A stretch of 32,421 nt of DNA, from NCBI GenBank assembly GCA_902567765.1, contig CACFNI010000010.1, positions 1-32,421 on the forward strand, written 5' to 3'. The notes beneath the pieces are model-generated. The model saw nothing but the letters and a program-made list of their open reading frames with translations, searched no databases and was not told the DNA's origin. This DNA is from an uncultured Pelagibacteraceae bacterium (GTDB lineage: Bacteria > Pseudomonadota > Alphaproteobacteria > Pelagibacterales > Pelagibacteraceae). How positions within the stretch are numbered: the first letter of the stretch is position 1; each line of letters opens with the position of its first letter. This document shows positions 15,713 through 25,450 of this stretch, one piece after another. The translations under genes and the position numbers were made by a program.

Positions 15713-17635
15713 CTAGGCGCTTTTTTCTTTATTCTCGTCTTTTACTTCTTCAAAGTCTGCATCAACAACGTTATCGTCTTTTTTTCCTTCTTGGTTTTTG
15801 TCTTTTGGTGCATCACCTGGCTTCGCACTTTGTTGAGATTTATAAATTGCTTCGCCCAATTTCATTGAAGCTTGTACTAAATCTTGAGTTTTCTTTTTAA
15901 TATCTTCAATATCAGTTCCCTTAAGAGAGTTTCGCAAATTTGCTGATGCTGTTTCAATAGCTTTTTTGTCAGCTTCTGAAACTTTAGCCCCATGCTCCTT
16001 TAAATTCTTCTCAGTTGAGTGTAAAAGAGTATCGGCTTGATTCCTTGCATCGACAGCCTCTCTTTTTTTCTTATCTGCTTCTTTATTAGACTCGGCCTCT
16101 TTAACCATTTTATTAATTTCTTCTTCGCTTAATCCACCAGAAGCTTGAATTTGAATTTTTTGTTCTTTGCCAGTTCCTTTGTCTTTAGCGGAAACATTAA
16201 CAATACCATTTGCATCAATATCAAAAGTTACTTCGATTTGAGGAACACCTCTTGGAGCTGGAGCTATTCCTACAAGCTCAAAATTTCCTAAAATTTTATT
16301 ATCTGCTGCCATTTCTCTTTCACCCTGCAAAACTCTTATTGATACTGCAGGCTGGTTATCTTCAGCCGTTGAGAAAACTTGACTTTTTTTAGTTGGGATT
16401 GTGGTGTTTTTATCGATTAATTTTGTAGATACACCCCCTAAAGTTTCAATACCTAAAGAAAGAGGTGTAACATCAAGAAGAAGAACATCTTTTACATCTC
16501 CCTGCAAAACTCCTGCCTGTATAGCTGCACCCATTGCAACTACTTCATCTGGATTAACACTTTTATTAGGGTCTTTACCGAAAAAGTTTTTTACAGTTTC
16601 AACAACTTTTGGCATCCTTGTCATTCCACCAACCATTACAATTTCATTTATATCATTTGCAGTTAAACCAGCATCTTTTAGGGCAGTTTTACATGGTTGA
16701 AGAGTTTTGCTAATCAAGTCTTCTACTAGAGCTTCCAATTTTGCTCTTGTCATTTTTAAATTTATATGTTTTGGACCAGTTTTGTCAGCTGTTATAAATG
16801 GTAAATTTATATCTGTTTGCTCTGCAGACGATAGTTCAATTTTAGCTTTTTCAGCTGCTTCTTTTAATCTTTGAAGAGCTAATTTATCTGATTTTAAATC
16901 TATACCATTATCTTTTTTAAACTCTGCAACTAAATAATCCACAATGGTATTATCAAAATCTTCACCTCCTAAAAAGGTATCACCATTTGTAGACTTTACT
17001 TCAAATACACCGTCTCCTAACTCAAGTATAGAAACATCAAAAGTACCTCCGCCCAAGTCATATACTGCTATTTTTTTGCTTGCTTTTTTATCTAAACCAT
17101 AAGCCAAAGAGGCTGCAGTTGGCTCATTTATAATTCTTAATACTTCTAATCCTGCAATTTTACCTGCATCTTTTGTAGCTTGTCTCTGTGCGTCGTTAAA
17201 ATATGCAGGTACAGTAATTACCGCCTTTGTAACTTCTTGCCCTAAATATTTTTCAGCTGTTTCTTTCATTTTTTGTAAAATAAAAGCTGATATTTGTGAT
17301 GGTGAATATTTTTGGCCTTTAGCTTCTATCCATGCATCACCTTTTTCAGAATTAACTATTTTGAAAGGAGCAGAATCCACATCTTTTTTTACAGATGGAT
17401 CTTCAAAATTTCTTCCAATTAATCTTTTTACTGCAAAAATTGTGTTTTGAGGATTGGTCACTGCTTGTCTTTTTGCAGGCTGTCCAATTAATTTTTCATC
17501 ACTCTCTGTGAAAGCAACTACCGAAGGAGTTGTTCTTGCACCCTCTGCATTTTCTAAGACTTTTGCTTGTGTCCCTTCCATTATGGCGACACATGAATTT
17601 GTAGTCCCTAAATCTATTCCTATTACTTTGCTCAT
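15713..17635 (-). CDS. dnaK: DnaK (Hsp70) chaperone
   Basis: The ATP-dependent Hsp70 of 640 residues. The nucleotide-binding domain starts [18 protein letters not shown] and includes [34 protein letters not shown] and [16 protein letters not shown]. The linker and substrate-binding domain begin at [19 protein letters not shown]. The C-terminus ends in the acidic [16 protein letters not shown], matching the conserved EEV region recognised by partners. It is read from a near-consensus heat-shock promoter in the 54-bp gap behind grpE and is followed by dnaJ after 28 bp. Plus-strand open frames within it (for example 16401-16700) are antisense shadows caused by its regular codon use. Confidence 0.99.
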   Translation of the reverse strand: MSKVIGIDLGTTNSCVAIMEGTQAKVLENAEGARTTPSVVAFTESDEKLIGQPAKRQAVTNPQNTIFAVKRLIGRNFEDPSVKKDVDSAPFKIVNSEKGDAWIEAKGQKYSPSQISAFILQKMKETAEKYLGQEVTKAVITVPAYFNDAQRQATKDAGKIAGLEVLRIINEPTAASLAYGLDKKASKKIAVYDLGGGTFDVSILELGDGVFEVKSTNGDTFLGGEDFDNTIVDYLVAEFKKDNGIDLKSDKLALQRLKEAAEKAKIELSSAEQTDINLPFITADKTGPKHINLKMTRAKLEALVEDLISKTLQPCKTALKDAGLTANDINEIVMVGGMTRMPKVVETVKNFFGKDPNKSVNPDEVVAMGAAIQAGVLQGDVKDVLLLDVTPLSLGIETLGGVSTKLIDKNTTIPTKKSQVFSTAEDNQPAVSIRVLQGEREMAADNKILGNFELVGIAPAPRGVPQIEVTFDIDANGIVNVSAKDKGTGKEQKIQIQASGGLSEEEINKMVKEAESNKEADKKKREAVDARNQADTLLHSTEKNLKEHGAKVSEADKKAIETASANLRNSLKGTDIEDIKKKTQDLVQASMKLGEAIYKSQQSAKPGDAPKDKNQEGKKDDNVVDADFEEVKDENKEKSA

Positions 17636-17653
17636 ATTTATTAAATATCCAAA

Positions 17654-17684
17654 CTCATATAAGTGTTAATTTTTAATCTACAAG
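17654..17684 (-). promoter_or_regulatory. RpoH (sigma32) heat-shock promoter of dnaK
   Basis: On the minus strand CTTG (17684-17681) is followed after exactly 17 bp by CTTATATGAG (17663-17654). This matches the alphaproteobacterial RpoH consensus CTTG-N17/18-CYTATNTNNG at every defined position. The -10 ends 18 bp before the dnaK ATG, so the leader would be only about a dozen bases. It lies wholly in the grpE-dnaK gap and would let dnaK-dnaJ be induced independently of grpE. Confidence 0.85.
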
Positions 17685-17689
17685 CTAAT

Positions 17690-18328
17690 TTACTTGTCAT
17701 TTTTGTAGCTTTTTTCCTTGTTTTCCCCATCTTTTTTGGCTTCTTCGTTCTTATTTTCTTTTTTCTCCTCTTTTTTTGAAACTCCAACTAATGCAGGCCT
17801 TAGCAATCTATCTTTCATTGTAAACCCTTTTTGAATTTCCTGAACTATTGTACCTGGTTCTTTTTCGTTATTTTCTATTTCAATCATTGCTTGATGGTAG
17901 TTTGGGTCAAGTTTTTTATTTATTGAGGAAATAGGTTCAATATTATTTTTTTTAAAAATAGATAATATATCTTTGTTTAGTATTTCTAAATGTTCAAGAG
18001 TTTTGTCTAAATTTTTAGTATTACTTAAACTTTCGTCATTCTTTAGTGATTGTTTAGCCCTTTCAATATTATCTACAAGATTTAACGTTTCTCTTGCAAA
18101 TGAAAAACCTCCATAATCAAAGGCCTCATCCTTTTCTTTTTCATATCTCCTTCTTTGATTTTCCATTTCAGCAAAAGTTCTAGTAAGTTTATCTTCCAAT
18201 TCTTTTACTTTTTCCTCGGGAGATAATTCTTTATCTAGTTTTTTTTTGTGAATATTTTCTGAGCTTTTAATTTGATTATCCTCTTTATTAACTTTATCCT
18301 CAGTTTCAGTGTTTTGATCTTTTTCCAT
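17690..18328 (-). CDS. grpE: GrpE, nucleotide exchange factor for DnaK
   Basis: GrpE releases ADP from DnaK and acts as a thermosensor. The 212-residue protein has a long charged N-terminal tail (about residues 1-35) and a coiled-coil region (EEKVKELEDKLTRTFAEMENQRRRYEKE, about 38-65). The core contains ETLNLVDNIERAKQSL and LEILNKDILSIFKKNNIEPI. The family signature is DPNYHQAMIEIENNE, then GTIVQEIQKGFTMKDRLLRPALVGVSK. The C-terminus is a Lys/Glu/Asn-rich low-complexity tail of about 28 residues. It precedes dnaK by 54 bp and is divergent from rdgB with a 36-bp gap. I did not find an equally good RpoH promoter in front of it. Confidence 0.95.
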   Translation of the reverse strand: MEKDQNTETEDKVNKEDNQIKSSENIHKKKLDKELSPEEKVKELEDKLTRTFAEMENQRRRYEKEKDEAFDYGGFSFARETLNLVDNIERAKQSLKNDESLSNTKNLDKTLEHLEILNKDILSIFKKNNIEPISSINKKLDPNYHQAMIEIENNEKEPGTIVQEIQKGFTMKDRLLRPALVGVSKKEEKKENKNEEAKKDGENKEKSYKNDK

Positions 18329-18364
18329 TAAGACTTATATGGTATGAAATTTAAAAATTGCTAG

Positions 18365-18967
18365 ATGTATAATAAAAAAATAAATAAATTACTAATTGGT
18401 ACTAATAATAGTGGAAAACTCAGAGAAATTAAGGATTTATTGCCAAAAAGAACGAAAATTTTTTCAACTAAATATTTTAAATTAAAGAGTCCTAGAGAAA
18501 ATGGAAAAACTTTTTTACAAAATTCACTCATTAAGGCTAAATTTTTTTCAAAAAAAACTAATATGATTTGTTTGGCAGATGACTCTGGACTTGAAATTGA
18601 TTTATTAAAAAAAAAACCTGGAATTTTTTCTTCAAGATGGGGTGGAAAAAATCAAAACTTTAATAAAGCGATATTAAGAGTTTTTAGAGAACTTTATAAA
18701 AAAGATAAAAAATGGAAAGCTAAAAAAATTAAAGCCAGGTTTGTATGTGCTTTGACAATTTATTGGCCTAATGGAAAAAAAATAAAATCATTAGGAAAAG
18801 TTGAGGGCTTCATATCAAATGAAAAAAAAGGAAAAAATGGATTTGGGTATGATCCCATTTTTATGCCAAAAAAAAGTAAGATTACTTTTGGTCAAATGAA
18901 ACCAATTAAAAAGTATAAGATTGATCATAGATATAATGCCTATAAAAAAATTAAAAAATTTTTTTAA
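18365..18967 (+). CDS. rdgB: RdgB/HAM1 family dITP/XTP pyrophosphatase
   Basis: This enzyme hydrolyses deaminated purine nucleoside triphosphates (dITP, XTP) to keep them out of nucleic acids. Motifs in order: LLIGTNNSGKLREIKDLL (residues 8-25), ENGKTFLQNSLIKAKFFSKKT (about 45-65), and the active-site LADDSGLEIDLLKKKPGIFSSRWGG (about 71-95). NGFGYDPIFMP (about 157-167) comes before a basic C-terminus. Length 200 is typical. It is divergent from grpE, in keeping with the heat-shock/rdgB neighbourhood of many alphaproteobacteria. Its 3' end overlaps the convergent binding-protein gene by 17 bp. Confidence 0.94.
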   Translation: MYNKKINKLLIGTNNSGKLREIKDLLPKRTKIFSTKYFKLKSPRENGKTFLQNSLIKAKFFSKKTNMICLADDSGLEIDLLKKKPGIFSSRWGGKNQNFNKAILRVFRELYKKDKKWKAKKIKARFVCALTIYWPNGKKIKSLGKVEGFISNEKKGKNGFGYDPIFMPKKSKITFGQMKPIKKYKIDHRYNAYKKIKKFF

Positions 18968-20102
18968 TATTACTATTTTCAATTTTATAAAAGTTTAAAA
19001 CATGGTTAATTTTTTTATCTTTAATCTCAAAAATTCCTACTTTTCCTTTAAATTTATTTTTTTTTAAAAAAATTTTTTCGTCTATATTCCAATTATTTTC
19101 CAAAATTAAATAATAAACTAGACCGACTAAATCATAACTGAGAAATGATAATTGATTTGGATAATGATTAAATTCTTTAAAATATAATTCTACAAATTCA
19201 TCGTAGTTTTTTTTATTAACAGAAGGATAATATATTGGTTGGTAGCTTGTTTCTTTCAACAGTGATTCATCGAACCATTGATTTAAAGTTATGAAATAAG
19301 TATCTACAGGCTTAACATCTGTATAAATTAATGATGTTGTTATGCTTTTTAAGCTTTCATCAAAATCAGCAATTATTACAGAGTCAAATCCAATTTTTCC
19401 TAATGTATCTCTTTTCTCCAAAATCTTGATTTTTTTTTCTTTATTTGGATCATCAGAATTTTCTAGCCTGCTAATTTCATCTTTTATATTTTGTTTTCTT
19501 TGAGAATATTTTGTAATTTTTTCTATTTGCTTAGTAAGTTTAGTTGGATCGGAATCATAATAATGGACTTTAAAAGTTTTTAGTTTTGATCTTTTAATCG
19601 CTTTTTCTATCTCATTTTTGTAGCTTTTATTTGGAATTAAAAAAATTGTTTTTTTAATCTCTTTATCTTTTTGAAATTTTGATATTGTGTTTAGTTGTGA
19701 ACCTGCATTAATCCCAGTACTTATTATATTTTTTGGATTATCTATAATTTTATTGGTTAAAGACAAAAAAATCATATCATCTAATTCTTCTAGCTTACTT
19801 AAATTTTTGTTGAAAACTGGCCCAATAACTATCTCAACACCAAGTTCCCTAAGTTCTTTCGCTTTTCTCAATGTACTATCTGGATTTGACTCTGTATCTT
19901 TTGGAATTATTTCAATTAATGGATTATCTATCTTATTAATCGCTAGCAAAGTTGATTTAATTATTGATTGTCCTATTTCACTAAATTCTCCACTCATTGG
20001 AACTAATAAACCTAATTTTATTTTGTTTTGAGCTAACAAAGAAGTACAGGTAGAATAAAAGAATATAACTGAAATAAAGATAAATTTAACAAAGATTTTC
20101 AT
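18951..20102 (-). CDS. LpoA-like periplasmic substrate-binding-fold protein
   Basis: A 383-residue exported protein with a Sec signal peptide (MKIFVKFIFISVIFFYSTCTSLLAQ, cleavage near residue 24). It has a type-1 periplasmic binding fold: KIKLGLLVPMSGEFSEIGQ (about 27-45), GVEIVIGPVFNKNLSKL (about 87-103), IFLSLTN, FLIPNKSYKNEIEKAIK, DSVIIADFDES and LSFLSYDLVGLVYYL. In other alphaproteobacteria the gene next to rsmI encodes the penicillin-binding protein activator (LpoA-type) with this same fold. A cell-wall synthase activator is therefore the best inference, although amino-acid binding cannot be excluded. It diverges from rsmI across 32 bp and overlaps rdgB tail-to-tail. Confidence 0.8.
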   Translation of the reverse strand: MKIFVKFIFISVIFFYSTCTSLLAQNKIKLGLLVPMSGEFSEIGQSIIKSTLLAINKIDNPLIEIIPKDTESNPDSTLRKAKELRELGVEIVIGPVFNKNLSKLEELDDMIFLSLTNKIIDNPKNIISTGINAGSQLNTISKFQKDKEIKKTIFLIPNKSYKNEIEKAIKRSKLKTFKVHYYDSDPTKLTKQIEKITKYSQRKQNIKDEISRLENSDDPNKEKKIKILEKRDTLGKIGFDSVIIADFDESLKSITTSLIYTDVKPVDTYFITLNQWFDESLLKETSYQPIYYPSVNKKNYDEFVELYFKEFNHYPNQLSFLSYDLVGLVYYLILENNWNIDEKIFLKKNKFKGKVGIFEIKDKKINHVLNFYKIENSNIKKIF

Positions 20103-20134
20103 TTTTATATTTTTATTATATTATTTATAGTTTA

Positions 20135-20998
20135 ATGATTCCTCAAAACGATACAAATTCAAAAAGTTTAAAAAATGGTTTGTACTTAGTTTCAACACCT
20201 ATAGGAAATTTAGCAGATATTACTTTTAGAGCAATAGAAGTACTTAAAAATTCTGATTATATTCTTTGTGAAGATACAAGAATTTCAAAAAGATTGCTAA
20301 ATAAGTATAAAATTAGTTCAAATTTGATTCCCTACCACAAATTTAATGAGACAAAAAATTTAAAAAAAATAATTCAAATTTTAAAATTAAATAAAATTGT
20401 TTCTATAATTTCAGATGCTGGGACCCCAACCATATCTGACCCAGGGAGAGTTTTGATTAAAGAATGTATTAAAAAAGGCATTGAAATTTTTCCAATCCCA
20501 GGTGCTTCCGCTGTTACTTCTGCAGTTTCAATTAGTGGTTTTTCTGATCGATATTATTTTCTTGGCTTTTTTCCTGAAAAACAAAAAGAAATTCTTAATC
20601 AACTTAAAATAATTTCTAATTTAAATTGTTCAATTGTATTTTTTATATCATCAAAAAAATTTAACAAAATAATAAAATCCTTAAAGGTATTCTTCAGTGA
20701 TAGAGAAATAGTTATTGCTAGAGAAATTTCAAAGTTTTTTGAGGAATTTATAAGAACAAAAGTTGAAGGGCTAGAATCATTTGAAAAAGAATTAAAAGGA
20801 GAATTAACGGTTGTTATTTCAGAAAAATATAAGAATAAAAACACTTCGAATAAGTTAAGCGAATCTGATAAAAAATATATTAAAAAAATGATAAAAACCT
20901 CATCGATAAAAGATATAACAAACTTAATAAGCTTGAATACTGATATTTCAAAGAAAGAAATTTATAATTACTGTTTAAAATTAAAAAATGAAAAATAA
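20135..20998 (+). CDS. rsmI: RsmI, 16S rRNA C1402 2'-O-methyltransferase
   Basis: RsmI methylates the ribose of C1402 in the ribosomal decoding centre. It belongs to the tetrapyrrole-methylase fold: LYLVSTPIGNLADITFRAIEVL (about residues 17-38), LCEDTRISKRLL (about 44-55), SIISDAGTPTISDPGRVLIK (about 90-109) and PIPGASAVTSAVSISGF (about 121-137). YYFLGFFPEK and a later FISSKK complete the core. Length 287 is normal. The last 11 bp overlap the start of the BON lipoprotein. The yraN gene that commonly lies next to rsmI in related bacteria is not present here. Confidence 0.95.
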   Translation: MIPQNDTNSKSLKNGLYLVSTPIGNLADITFRAIEVLKNSDYILCEDTRISKRLLNKYKISSNLIPYHKFNETKNLKKIIQILKLNKIVSIISDAGTPTISDPGRVLIKECIKKGIEIFPIPGASAVTSAVSISGFSDRYYFLGFFPEKQKEILNQLKIISNLNCSIVFFISSKKFNKIIKSLKVFFSDREIVIAREISKFFEEFIRTKVEGLESFEKELKGELTVVISEKYKNKNTSNKLSESDKKYIKKMIKTSSIKDITNLISLNTDISKKEIYNYCLKLKNEK

Positions 20999-21581
20999 CT
21001 TAATATTAATATTTTTAATATTTTTTACTTTCAGTTCTTGTGTAGGTACTGGCTCAAGAGGAGTTTTTGGTACAGGAGTCAGTGTAGCTTTAGATCCACG
21101 ATCTTTAGGCACGCAAATAGATGATTCTATAATGCAAAAAAATGTAGCTGCTCGATTGATCATGATGAACAAAAATTATATTTTATCAATAAATACTAAA
21201 GTTTTAGATGGGAGAATTTTTTTAACTGGAAAAGTTGATGATCCTGAGGAAAAACTTCAAATCACTAAAATTGCATGGGAAACTGAAGGCGCAAGATCTG
21301 TAAGAAACGATATTAAGATAAAAGACGAATTCAATTTTAAACAATCAGCTAAAGATTTATTGATAACGTCACAATTGAGAACTGCTATGATTTTAAGTAA
21401 AAATATTAAAGCAACAAATTATAATATTGATACATATAAGAAAAAAATTTTTATTTATGGAATTGCATTGAATGATGAAGAAAGGCAAGAGGTTATAGAT
21501 GAGGCAAAAAGTATTTTAGATGTAGAAAAAGTTGTAGCTAGTATTTTTTTAGTTGAGGATTTAAGAATTCAGAAAAACTAA
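20988..21581 (+). CDS. BON-domain outer-membrane/periplasmic lipoprotein
   Basis: A 197-residue lipoprotein. The signal peptide ends with lipobox TFSSC, placing the acylated Cys near residue 18. A short Gly-rich stretch follows, then two BON domains: about 45-115 (DDSIMQKNVAARLIM through VRNDIKI) and about 120-192. BON domains bind phospholipid or sit near the envelope; E. coli relatives such as DolP (YraP) maintain outer-membrane integrity. As in gammaproteobacteria, where LpoA-RsmI-YraN-DolP are neighbours, this gene is directly downstream of rsmI (11-bp overlap). That supports a DolP-like role by inference. Its stop shares CTAA with the opposing maeB. Confidence 0.88.
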   Translation: MKNNLILIFLIFFTFSSCVGTGSRGVFGTGVSVALDPRSLGTQIDDSIMQKNVAARLIMMNKNYILSINTKVLDGRIFLTGKVDDPEEKLQITKIAWETEGARSVRNDIKIKDEFNFKQSAKDLLITSQLRTAMILSKNIKATNYNIDTYKKKIFIYGIALNDEERQEVIDEAKSILDVEKVVASIFLVEDLRIQKN

Positions 21582-23866
21582 TTTTTTTTCCCATAATTGA
21601 TTACTCCCGCAGAGTATGCAGCAACAGATGCTAAATTTAGTATATCTGATGTAGAGGATCTTAGTGGTGCAATTTCTATTGGTTGTCCTAGTCCAATTAA
21701 CAGTGGCCCTATAACTTTAGCTCCTCCTAATTCTTTCATCATTTTGTAAGATATTGCTGCACTATGTTGTCCAGGCATAATCAATATATTTGCATTTCCA
21801 ACAATGCCTGAAAAAGAATAAAGTTCTTTATATTCTTCATTCAAAGCAACGTCAGGCTGCATATCTCCATCAAATTGAAAATCAACTTTTTTTTCTTGTA
21901 AAATTTCCACTGCATCTCTTATATGTTTTGTTCTACTTGTTGCAGGTTGTCCAAATGTGGAGTGAGAAACAAAAGCAACTTTAGGATCAAATCCAAATAA
22001 CCTCACAACTCTTGCAGATGAAATAGCTATTTCTGCAAGTTGAACAGAGGTAGGATATTCATGAACGCTTGTATCCCCAACAAAAACTGTTTTTCCCCTA
22101 TTTACTATCATATTTAAACCAAACATTATTTCACCTGGTCTTGCATCAATTACTTTGTTTATCTTTTCTAATGAAGTAGCATATTTTCGAGTATTTCCTG
22201 TTACTGCTCCGTCAGCGTCGCCACACGAAACCATACAAGAAGTCCATATAACCCTATCATTTCTTATCATTCTATCGCAGTCCCTTTCTAACAAACCCTC
22301 TTTTCTCTGTAGTTTTTTAAATAAATAATTTGCGTATTTTTCTCTTTTTTGTCTGTCAGTTGAATTAACTATTTCGATATCTAAATTTTCACTATATCCA
22401 ATATTTTTAAGTTGTTCTTTTATTTTATCTTTTTTTCCAACAAGTATAGGTATCCCAAATTTACTATTTTTAAAAGCAATTGCAGCTTTTAAGGTATTTT
22501 CATCTTCACCATCTGCAAAAACTATTTTTTTTTGATTTTTTTTTATTTGGTTGTTTATACCCTGCATAATTGTTACTGATGGATCAAGTCTTTGTTTAAG
22601 TTGTTCTTTGTAAATTTCAAAATCATCTATTTTTTTCCTTGCGACACCACTTTTAATAGCTGCCTTTGCAACAGCCACAGGTATTTCACAAATTAACCTT
22701 GGATCAAAAGTTGAAGGAATAATATACTCTCTTCCATACTTTGGTCTTTCACCTCCCATCGCAGCTACCACTTCGTCTGGCACATCCTCTCTCGCAAGTT
22801 CCGCAATTGCTTTGGCTGCTGCTATTTTCATATCTTCGTTAATTGTTTTAGCTCTTACATCTAAAGCTCCTCTAAAAATATATGGAAATCCAATTAAATT
22901 ATTTACTTGATTTGGATAATCTGATCTTCCAGTAGCTACTATTGCATCATCTCGAACCTCTTCAACTTCTTCAGGAGTAATTTCTGGATCTGGGTTTGCA
23001 CAAGCAAATATAATTGGATTTTTTGCCATTTTTTTTACCATTTTTTTTGACAGAATGCTTTTTGAGGATAATCCTAAAAAAACATCAGTATCTTTTATTG
23101 CATCATCTAAAGTTCTATCTTTTGTTTCAATTGCATGTTCAGACTTCCATTGATTTAAATTATCTCTCCCTTTGTACAATACGCCTTTACTATCTAGCAT
23201 TGTTATATTTTTATTAGGAACGCCAGTTTTTTTTAATAGATTTGTGCATGCTATAGCAGATGCTCCAGCTCCATTTACAACTACTTTAATTTTTTTTATA
23301 GATTTTTTAAATATATCTAGAGCATTAATTAATGCTGCGGTTGTTATTATTGCTGTACCATGTTGATCATCATGAAATACCGGTATATCTAAGATTTCCT
23401 TCAACTTTTTCTCAATAATGAAACAATCTGGTGCAGCTATATCCTCTAAGTTTATTCCACCAAAACTATTCGCAATACTTTTGATACTTTTAATTATTTC
23501 GTCTGTATTAGTAGAGTCAATTTCAATATCAATTGAGTTAATATCTGCAAATCTTTTAAATAGCACAGCTTTTCCCTCCATTACAGGTTTCGAAGCTAAT
23601 GCACCCAGGTTTCCCATACCAAGTACAGCAGATCCATTACTTATAACAGCTACCAAATTCCCTTTAGTTGTATAATCATAAGCTGCATCAGGATTTTTTG
23701 AAATTTCCCTCACTGGCGCTGCAACACCCGGAGAATATGCTAGAGCTAAGTCTCTTTTTGTTGTCATGGGTTTAGAGGAAACAATTTCAATCTTGCCTGA
23801 TTTATTGCTATTATGAAAGTCTAAAGCTTCTTTATCTGTGTAATGATCAATTTTTGTTTTTTTCAT
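21578..23866 (-). CDS. maeB: MaeB-type malic enzyme with C-terminal phosphotransacetylase-like domain
   Basis: A 762-residue large malic enzyme that decarboxylates malate to pyruvate, normally NADP-linked in this family. The malic-enzyme part (residues 1 to about 430) has AYSPGVAAPVREI, VISNGSAVLGMGNLGALASKPVMEGKA, EDIAAPDCF, FHDDQHGTAII, VVNGAGASAIAC and ACANPDPEITPEE. The C-terminal part (about 435-762) resembles phosphotransacetylase (KKIVFADGEDENTLKAA, FVGDTSVHEYPTS, ILIMPGQHSAAISYKMMKELGG). In MaeB it is thought to be regulatory, for example responding to acetyl-CoA, rather than catalytic. It diverges from murJ across 50 bp and ends tail-to-tail with the BON gene. The fusion is normal for the family. 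Confidence 0.96.
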   Translation of the reverse strand: MKKTKIDHYTDKEALDFHNSNKSGKIEIVSSKPMTTKRDLALAYSPGVAAPVREISKNPDAAYDYTTKGNLVAVISNGSAVLGMGNLGALASKPVMEGKAVLFKRFADINSIDIEIDSTNTDEIIKSIKSIANSFGGINLEDIAAPDCFIIEKKLKEILDIPVFHDDQHGTAIITTAALINALDIFKKSIKKIKVVVNGAGASAIACTNLLKKTGVPNKNITMLDSKGVLYKGRDNLNQWKSEHAIETKDRTLDDAIKDTDVFLGLSSKSILSKKMVKKMAKNPIIFACANPDPEITPEEVEEVRDDAIVATGRSDYPNQVNNLIGFPYIFRGALDVRAKTINEDMKIAAAKAIAELAREDVPDEVVAAMGGERPKYGREYIIPSTFDPRLICEIPVAVAKAAIKSGVARKKIDDFEIYKEQLKQRLDPSVTIMQGINNQIKKNQKKIVFADGEDENTLKAAIAFKNSKFGIPILVGKKDKIKEQLKNIGYSENLDIEIVNSTDRQKREKYANYLFKKLQRKEGLLERDCDRMIRNDRVIWTSCMVSCGDADGAVTGNTRKYATSLEKINKVIDARPGEIMFGLNMIVNRGKTVFVGDTSVHEYPTSVQLAEIAISSARVVRLFGFDPKVAFVSHSTFGQPATSRTKHIRDAVEILQEKKVDFQFDGDMQPDVALNEEYKELYSFSGIVGNANILIMPGQHSAAISYKMMKELGGAKVIGPLLIGLGQPIEIAPLRSSTSDILNLASVAAYSAGVINYGKKN

Positions 23867-23916
23867 TTACGATAATTAGATATACAAATAAAGCAATTTT
23901 AAGACTAATATGATTT

Positions 23917-25446
23917 ATGAACCTTATTAAGTCAACAGGCACATTTAGTTTTTTTACTATAGTTAGTAGAATACTTGGATATTTAAGAGATATTTTGATA
24001 GCGATATTTCTTGGAGCTGGACCTTTAGCGGATGCATTTTTTGTTGCTTTTAGAATTCCAAATACATTTCGAAGACTATTTTCCGAAGGAACCTTTAATG
24101 CAGCATTTGTGCCCAGTTACACATCTGAGTTATCGAATGGAAAAGATTTTTCTGAAAAATTTACAACAAAAGTTTTTAGTTTATTAATTTTAGTTCTATT
24201 TTTTCTTGTTTTAATTATTGAAATTTTCATGCCGTATTTTGTTTTTCTTATTGCACCAGGATTTAGCGGAAGCCAAGAAAAAATGGATTTAGCTATAGAT
24301 TTAACTAGAATTACTTTTCCTTTTTTATTTTTCATAAGCTTGTCATCTTTTTTTTCAGCAATAATGAATTCACATAATAGATTTGCAGTTGCTGCAGCAG
24401 CTCCAATAATTCTTAACTTTTTCTTAATATCTGTACTATTCTATGGAAATTATTTAGGTGATAAACTTGTTTACTATTTATCCTACGCAGTAACTTTAGC
24501 TGGGATTGCCCAATTTATTTATCTATACTTTTATGTAAAAAAATTTTATAAACCAAAATTAAATTTCAAATTTACAATTGACGAAAAAATTAAAAGTTTT
24601 TTTTCTAAATTACTTCCAAGTATTTTTTCATCTGGCGTAGCTCAAATAAACATTTTGGTTGGAACAATTATAGCTTCTTTTCAAGCTGGAGCTGTTTCTT
24701 ATTTATATTATGCAGATAGAATCTACCAAATAAATCTTGCAATTGCTGGTATTGCAATAGGTACGGTAATTCTTCCTCAACTTTCTAGACATGTTAATAG
24801 TAATGAGAATGAAAAAATTAAATTGTTACAAAATAAAGCATTAGAATTTAGTTTATTTTTGAGCCTACCGGCATTTATAGCTTTATTAATTGCATCTGAG
24901 GAAATTATATCCGCTCTATTTGGATATGGAACATTTGATGAGTTATCGGTTAAAAATTCGTCAAAAGCACTTTTTTATTTTGCATTTGGGCTTCCAGCAT
25001 TTTCACTAATAAAAGTTTTTTCAAGTTTTTATTTTGCGAGACAAAATACAAAATTACCATTTTATATCTCATTAACTTCAGTTTTTCTGAATATTTTGAT
25101 AAGTATTACTTTTTTTAATAAAATTGGATTTATAATTATACCTATTGCAACAAGTATATCCTCTTGGTTTAATTGTATACTACTTTTTATTTTTTTAAAA
25201 AAAGACAAATTTTTTAATTTTGATTTAACATTCTTTGCTAAGTTTTTAAAAATATTATTTTCATCAATTATTATGAGTATTATAGTTTATTATTTACTCT
25301 TTTATTTTGAAACGAATCTTTCATATAATGAAAGTTTTAAATCAATATTCCTTGTTGGAATTGTGATAGCTGGACTTATTTCTTATTTATTAATTGCGTT
25401 TTTTATCAAGGCTTTCAAAATTAGTGATATTAATTTAAGGTACTAA
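23917..25446 (+). CDS. murJ: MurJ, lipid II flippase
   Basis: MurJ moves the peptidoglycan precursor lipid II to the outer face of the cytoplasmic membrane. The 509-residue protein is strongly hydrophobic with about 14 membrane segments. It starts with the characteristic [29 protein letters not shown] and [29 protein letters not shown], which carry the conserved arginines of the central cavity. [34 protein letters not shown] is another family block. It begins a plus-strand run murJ-trpS-nfu-bax-like with gaps of only a few bases, and diverges from maeB. Confidence 0.96.
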   Translation: MNLIKSTGTFSFFTIVSRILGYLRDILIAIFLGAGPLADAFFVAFRIPNTFRRLFSEGTFNAAFVPSYTSELSNGKDFSEKFTTKVFSLLILVLFFLVLIIEIFMPYFVFLIAPGFSGSQEKMDLAIDLTRITFPFLFFISLSSFFSAIMNSHNRFAVAAAAPIILNFFLISVLFYGNYLGDKLVYYLSYAVTLAGIAQFIYLYFYVKKFYKPKLNFKFTIDEKIKSFFSKLLPSIFSSGVAQINILVGTIIASFQAGAVSYLYYADRIYQINLAIAGIAIGTVILPQLSRHVNSNENEKIKLLQNKALEFSLFLSLPAFIALLIASEEIISALFGYGTFDELSVKNSSKALFYFAFGLPAFSLIKVFSSFYFARQNTKLPFYISLTSVFLNILISITFFNKIGFIIIPIATSISSWFNCILLFIFLKKDKFFNFDLTFFAKFLKILFSSIIMSIIVYYLLFYFETNLSYNESFKSIFLVGIVIAGLISYLLIAFFIKAFKISDINLRY

Positions 25447-25450
25447 TTTG

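Noticed and set aside
16401..16700. Open frame of 99 codons antisense to dnaK
   Set aside because: A shadow of the strongly coding dnaK frame; no recognisable motif, no ribosome-binding site, no context.
18329..18400. Possible RpoH promoter in front of grpE
   Set aside because: CATACCATATAAG could serve as a -10, but no CTTG lies at the proper distance; only a weak CTAG is seen.
18945..18967. A/T hairpin-like sequence at the rdgB/LpoA-like overlap as a terminator
   Set aside because: Only A-tract against T-tract with no GC stem; better explained as Lys/Phe codons at the ends of both genes.
23418..23675. Open frame of 85 codons antisense to maeB
   Set aside because: Explained by maeB codon use on the opposite strand; the protein is a hydrophobic low-complexity shadow.
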